Positions 61,752-64,000 of a stretch of 64,000 nucleotides of DNA are shown in pieces. Source of the stretch: Actinoplanes aureus (GTDB lineage: Bacteria > Actinomycetota > Actinomycetes > Mycobacteriales > Micromonosporaceae); NCBI RefSeq assembly GCF_015704865.1, contig NZ_JADQTO010000016.1, positions 1 through 64,000 of the forward strand. The letters are read 5' to 3'. Position numbers and translations under genes: made by a program. The notes below the pieces were generated by a model. That model searched no databases and had not been told where the DNA came from. It worked only from the letters and a program-made list of their open reading frames with translations. Positions within the stretch are counted from its first letter, which is position 1. Each line of letters starts with the position of its first letter.

Positions 61752-62561
61752 GTGCTGACTCTGGTCCTGCCGAAACTGGTGTCCTTCGAGGGCGCGGGCC
61801 GGCGATCCGCCTCGGTCGCCGAGCGCAACGTCACGGCGCTCGGCTCGGCGTACTGGCTGGTGATGCTGGGCGGCTTCCTGGAGCCGGTGCTCTACCTCTT
61901 CTCGATCGGGATCGGGGTCGGGCAGCTGATCGGCGACATCGGCCTGCCCGGCGGTGCCACGGTGAGCTATGCGGAGTTCGTGGCCCCGGCGATGCTGGCC
62001 GCGTCCGCGATGAGCGGGGCGCTCTCCGAGACCACCTTCAACTTCTTCGGGAAGATGAAGTACATGCGGCTGTACGAGGGCATGCTCGCCACTCCGGTGC
62101 GGCCCATCGAGATCGCGCTCGGCGAGCTGGCCTGGGCGATGATCCGCGGCAGCATCTACTCGGCGGCCTTCCTGGTGATCATGGTGGCGATGGACCTGAC
62201 CACGCCGGGGCGGGCACTGTCCGCCTTCCCCGCGACGGTCCTGGTGGGCTTCGCCTTCGGTGCGCTGGGCATGATGACGTCCACGCTGATCCGCAGCTGG
62301 CAGGACTTCGACCTGATCGGCTCGGCACAGTTCGCGCTCTTCCTCTTCTCGGGCACGTTCGTGCCGGCGACGGCGTACCCTGCGGCGCTGCGCTGGCTGG
62401 TGGAGGTCACTCCGCTGTACCGGTCGGTGGACCTGATCCGGGGCATCACCACCGGCACCGTCGGCTGGGTGCAGGCGCTCGACGTGGTGTACCTGCTGGT
62501 TCTGCTCGCTGTCGGACTCGCCGTGGCGGGTCGCCGGATGGAGCGCATGCTCTGCAAGTGA
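61752..62561 (+). CDS. ABC-2 type transporter permease
   Basis: The 269-residue protein has six membrane helices and the ABC-2 motif FLEPVLYLFSIGIGVG. It is distinct from the preceding permease, so the exporter has a heterodimeric membrane part. It begins two bases after the previous stop and ends at a terminator hairpin. Confidence 0.9.
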   Translation: MLTLVLPKLVSFEGAGRRSASVAERNVTALGSAYWLVMLGGFLEPVLYLFSIGIGVGQLIGDIGLPGGATVSYAEFVAPAMLAASAMSGALSETTFNFFGKMKYMRLYEGMLATPVRPIEIALGELAWAMIRGSIYSAAFLVIMVAMDLTTPGRALSAFPATVLVGFAFGALGMMTSTLIRSWQDFDLIGSAQFALFLFSGTFVPATAYPAALRWLVEVTPLYRSVDLIRGITTGTVGWVQALDVVYLLVLLAVGLAVAGRRMERMLCK

Positions 62562-62563
62562 GC

Positions 62564-62583
62564 CCGCCGGCCCCGGCCGGCGG
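62564..62583 (+). terminator. Terminator after the ABC-2 exporter operon
   Basis: CCGCCGGCC at 62564-62572 pairs with GGCCGGCGG at 62575-62583. The stem is perfect and starts 2 bases after the stop codon. Confidence 0.65.
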
Positions 62584-62762
62584 TCCGTTCCGGCGGCCGG
62601 ATACCCGTTCGGCTGTCCCTGGTGTGCCGGAGCCTGACGAAGGAGGTTAGGGCGGGCCGTTGCCGGGCAACAAGCAATCGGGTCGTAATCGCACCTCGCG
62701 GCGGGGAAGTGCGGCGTGCGGGACGACCGGAGCCGTCGCTTGACCCGGAGGGAAGCCCCGCC

Positions 62763-63887
62763 ATGAAACTTCTTCGCCACAAGTCCGAGGAGCCCGCGCG
62801 GCACTCCTCGGCCGACGGCCCCGAGGCCGCGGATGCGCGGCAGCGCGGTGCCGAAGACTACGACACGTCCGCCGCCGCAACGGTCCGTACCGGCGAGGAC
62901 CGTGACAACGACCTGGACGCGCCCGGACCGGACGCCGGACCGGACAGCCCGGCCCAGTTGCACTTCAAGGGAATCTGGGCGGCCGTCCGGCGGACGTTCA
63001 AGCAGTTCTCCGAGGACAACGTCTCCGACTGGGCGGCCGCGCTCACCTACTACGGTGTGCTGTCGATCTTCCCGGCCATGATCGTACTGATCTCCCTGCT
63101 CGGCCTGGTCGGCACCGACGGCCAGAAAGCGGTGAGCAACGCCGTCGAGGAGATCGCCCCCAACGAGCAGTTGCAGACCCTCGTCGACACCGTGCTCGGC
63201 CAGGTGCAGAACCAGGGCACCGCCGGATTCGCGGCGCTCATCGGTCTGGCGGTCGCCTTCTGGTCGGCGTCGGGCTACATCGCCGCGTTCATGCGCGCCT
63301 CGAACGCCATCTACGACGTGCCCGAGGGCCGGCCGGTCTGGAAGACCCTGCCGATCCGGGTCGGCGTCACCGCCCTGGTCGGCGTGATGCTGGTCGCCTC
63401 CGCCGCCATCGTGATCTTCACCGGGGACATCGCCCGGGTGGTCGGTGAGCAGATCGGGCTGGGCGGAGCCGCCGTCACGACCTGGAACATCGCCAAGTGG
63501 CCCGTCCTGGTGGCGCTGGTCAGCCTGATGTTCGCGGTCCTCTACTGGGCCTCGCCGAACGCGAAGACCGGCGGTTTCCGGTGGGTCAGCCCGGGCGGCA
63601 TCTTCGCGGTCGTGCTCTGGGTGGCGGCGTCCGCGGCGTTCGCCCTCTACCTGGCGAACTTCGCCAACTACAACAAGACGTACGGCACGCTCGGTGGTGT
63701 CATCGCCTTCCTGGTCTGGCTGTGGATCTCCAACATGGCGATCATGCTGGGCGCCGAGCTCGACGCGGAGCTCGAGCGGGGCCGGGCGATCGCCGCCGGT
63801 CACCCGGCCGACGACGAGCCGTTCCTGGAACTGCGCGACACCCGCAAGCTGAAGAAGGGGAGCGAGCAGGGCCTGAGTCAGGGTTGA
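62763..63887 (+). CDS. YihY/virulence factor BrkB-type membrane protein
   Basis: The 374-residue protein has an acidic, disordered N-terminal 65 residues, then six membrane helices with the YihY/UPF0761 signature VSDWAAALTYYGVLSIFPAMIVL and VPEGRPVWKTLPIR. Its function is not established. The ATG at 62763 lies after GGAGGGAAG with a long spacer; the upstream part of the frame has no family similarity. It ends before a terminator. Confidence 0.85.
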   Translation: MKLLRHKSEEPARHSSADGPEAADARQRGAEDYDTSAAATVRTGEDRDNDLDAPGPDAGPDSPAQLHFKGIWAAVRRTFKQFSEDNVSDWAAALTYYGVLSIFPAMIVLISLLGLVGTDGQKAVSNAVEEIAPNEQLQTLVDTVLGQVQNQGTAGFAALIGLAVAFWSASGYIAAFMRASNAIYDVPEGRPVWKTLPIRVGVTALVGVMLVASAAIVIFTGDIARVVGEQIGLGGAAVTTWNIAKWPVLVALVSLMFAVLYWASPNAKTGGFRWVSPGGIFAVVLWVAASAAFALYLANFANYNKTYGTLGGVIAFLVWLWISNMAIMLGAELDAELERGRAIAAGHPADDEPFLELRDTRKLKKGSEQGLSQG

Positions 63888-63907
63888 CCCGCTCCTTCAC
63901 GCCTGTC

Positions 63908-63943
63908 ATCGGCGTGCCGTCGCATCCGCGGCGGCACGCCGAT
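63908..63943 (+). terminator. Terminator after the YihY gene
   Basis: ATCGGCGTGCCG at 63908-63919 pairs perfectly over 12 bases with its complement at 63932-63943 (12-base loop). It lies 20 bases after the stop codon. Confidence 0.85.
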
Positions 63944-64000
63944 CGCTGTTTCCGGCCCTGCCGCTGCCGCTCGCGGCGGCGCCCGGCGCCCGATCGCGCC

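Overview
The window is very GC-rich chromosomal DNA from an actinomycete. The gene set points to the Micromonosporaceae, most likely Actinoplanes or a close relative. The grounds are GTG/TTG starts, long high-GC shadow frames, an HrcA/CIRCE heat-shock locus, arabinan-degrading GH43 enzymes with ricin-type lectin domains, Roadblock/DUF4388 proteins and a methyl-accepting chemotaxis protein (Actinoplanes makes motile zoospores). The genus call is inference. About 68 protein genes are supported, none of them rRNA or tRNA. Two small genes of 29 and about 45 codons are included.

Layout. 1-133: the 5' end of an IS481-type transposase gene leaving the window. 369-3743: a MOSC protein with a large repetitive insertion, lepA and a small stress-type membrane protein. 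3851-7291 (minus): a PAS sensor with no output domain, a lysozyme-like membrane protein and an enoyl-CoA hydratase. 7319-11935: hemW, CIRCE-hrcA, dnaJ, rsmE. 11995-14370 (minus): a GH3 glycosidase with a LacI/CebR-like operator at its start codon. 14440-21118: HIT protein, serine hydrolase, then phoH-ybeY-corC-cytidine-deaminase-like pseudoenzyme-era, where Era has a long repetitive N-terminus. 21201-24715: acyltransferase 3, a DUF4097 lipoprotein, recO, uppS. 24777-28000: small enzymes, an orphan VapB-type antitoxin and an MTHFR-like protein. 27966-32824 (minus): a TPP-riboswitch-controlled YkoEDC-type thiamin-precursor ECF transporter followed by an exported PHP-domain protein. 34888-38224 (minus): a zinc operon, znuA-znuC-znuB-arsR(SmtB type)-zur, behind a Zur-box palindrome. 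39491-43378: glyS, DUF5317, an XdhC-type protein and dus.

43379-55461 looks like an accessory block. It holds three GH43 arabinanase-type genes (two transcription units share a palindromic operator), an MFS transporter, a DUF2786 protein, a five-gene Roadblock/DUF4388 cluster without a GTPase, a VOC protein and a chemotaxis receptor. 55462-62561: dgt, dnaG, a coupled gene of unknown function and a three-gene ABC-2 exporter. 62763-63887: a YihY/BrkB-type membrane protein.

The most striking feature is in dnaG. The primase gene is split in frame by a 326-codon intein carrying LAGLIDADG-like motifs. It sits exactly before a zinc-ligand cysteine of the primase zinc finger, so the finger can only form after splicing. 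Other notable points are the GTPase-less Roadblock/DUF4388 cluster, the shared operator of the arabinanase genes, the repeat-expanded MOSC and Era proteins, and a tiny membrane peptide whose Shine-Dalgarno sequence lies in an inverted repeat.
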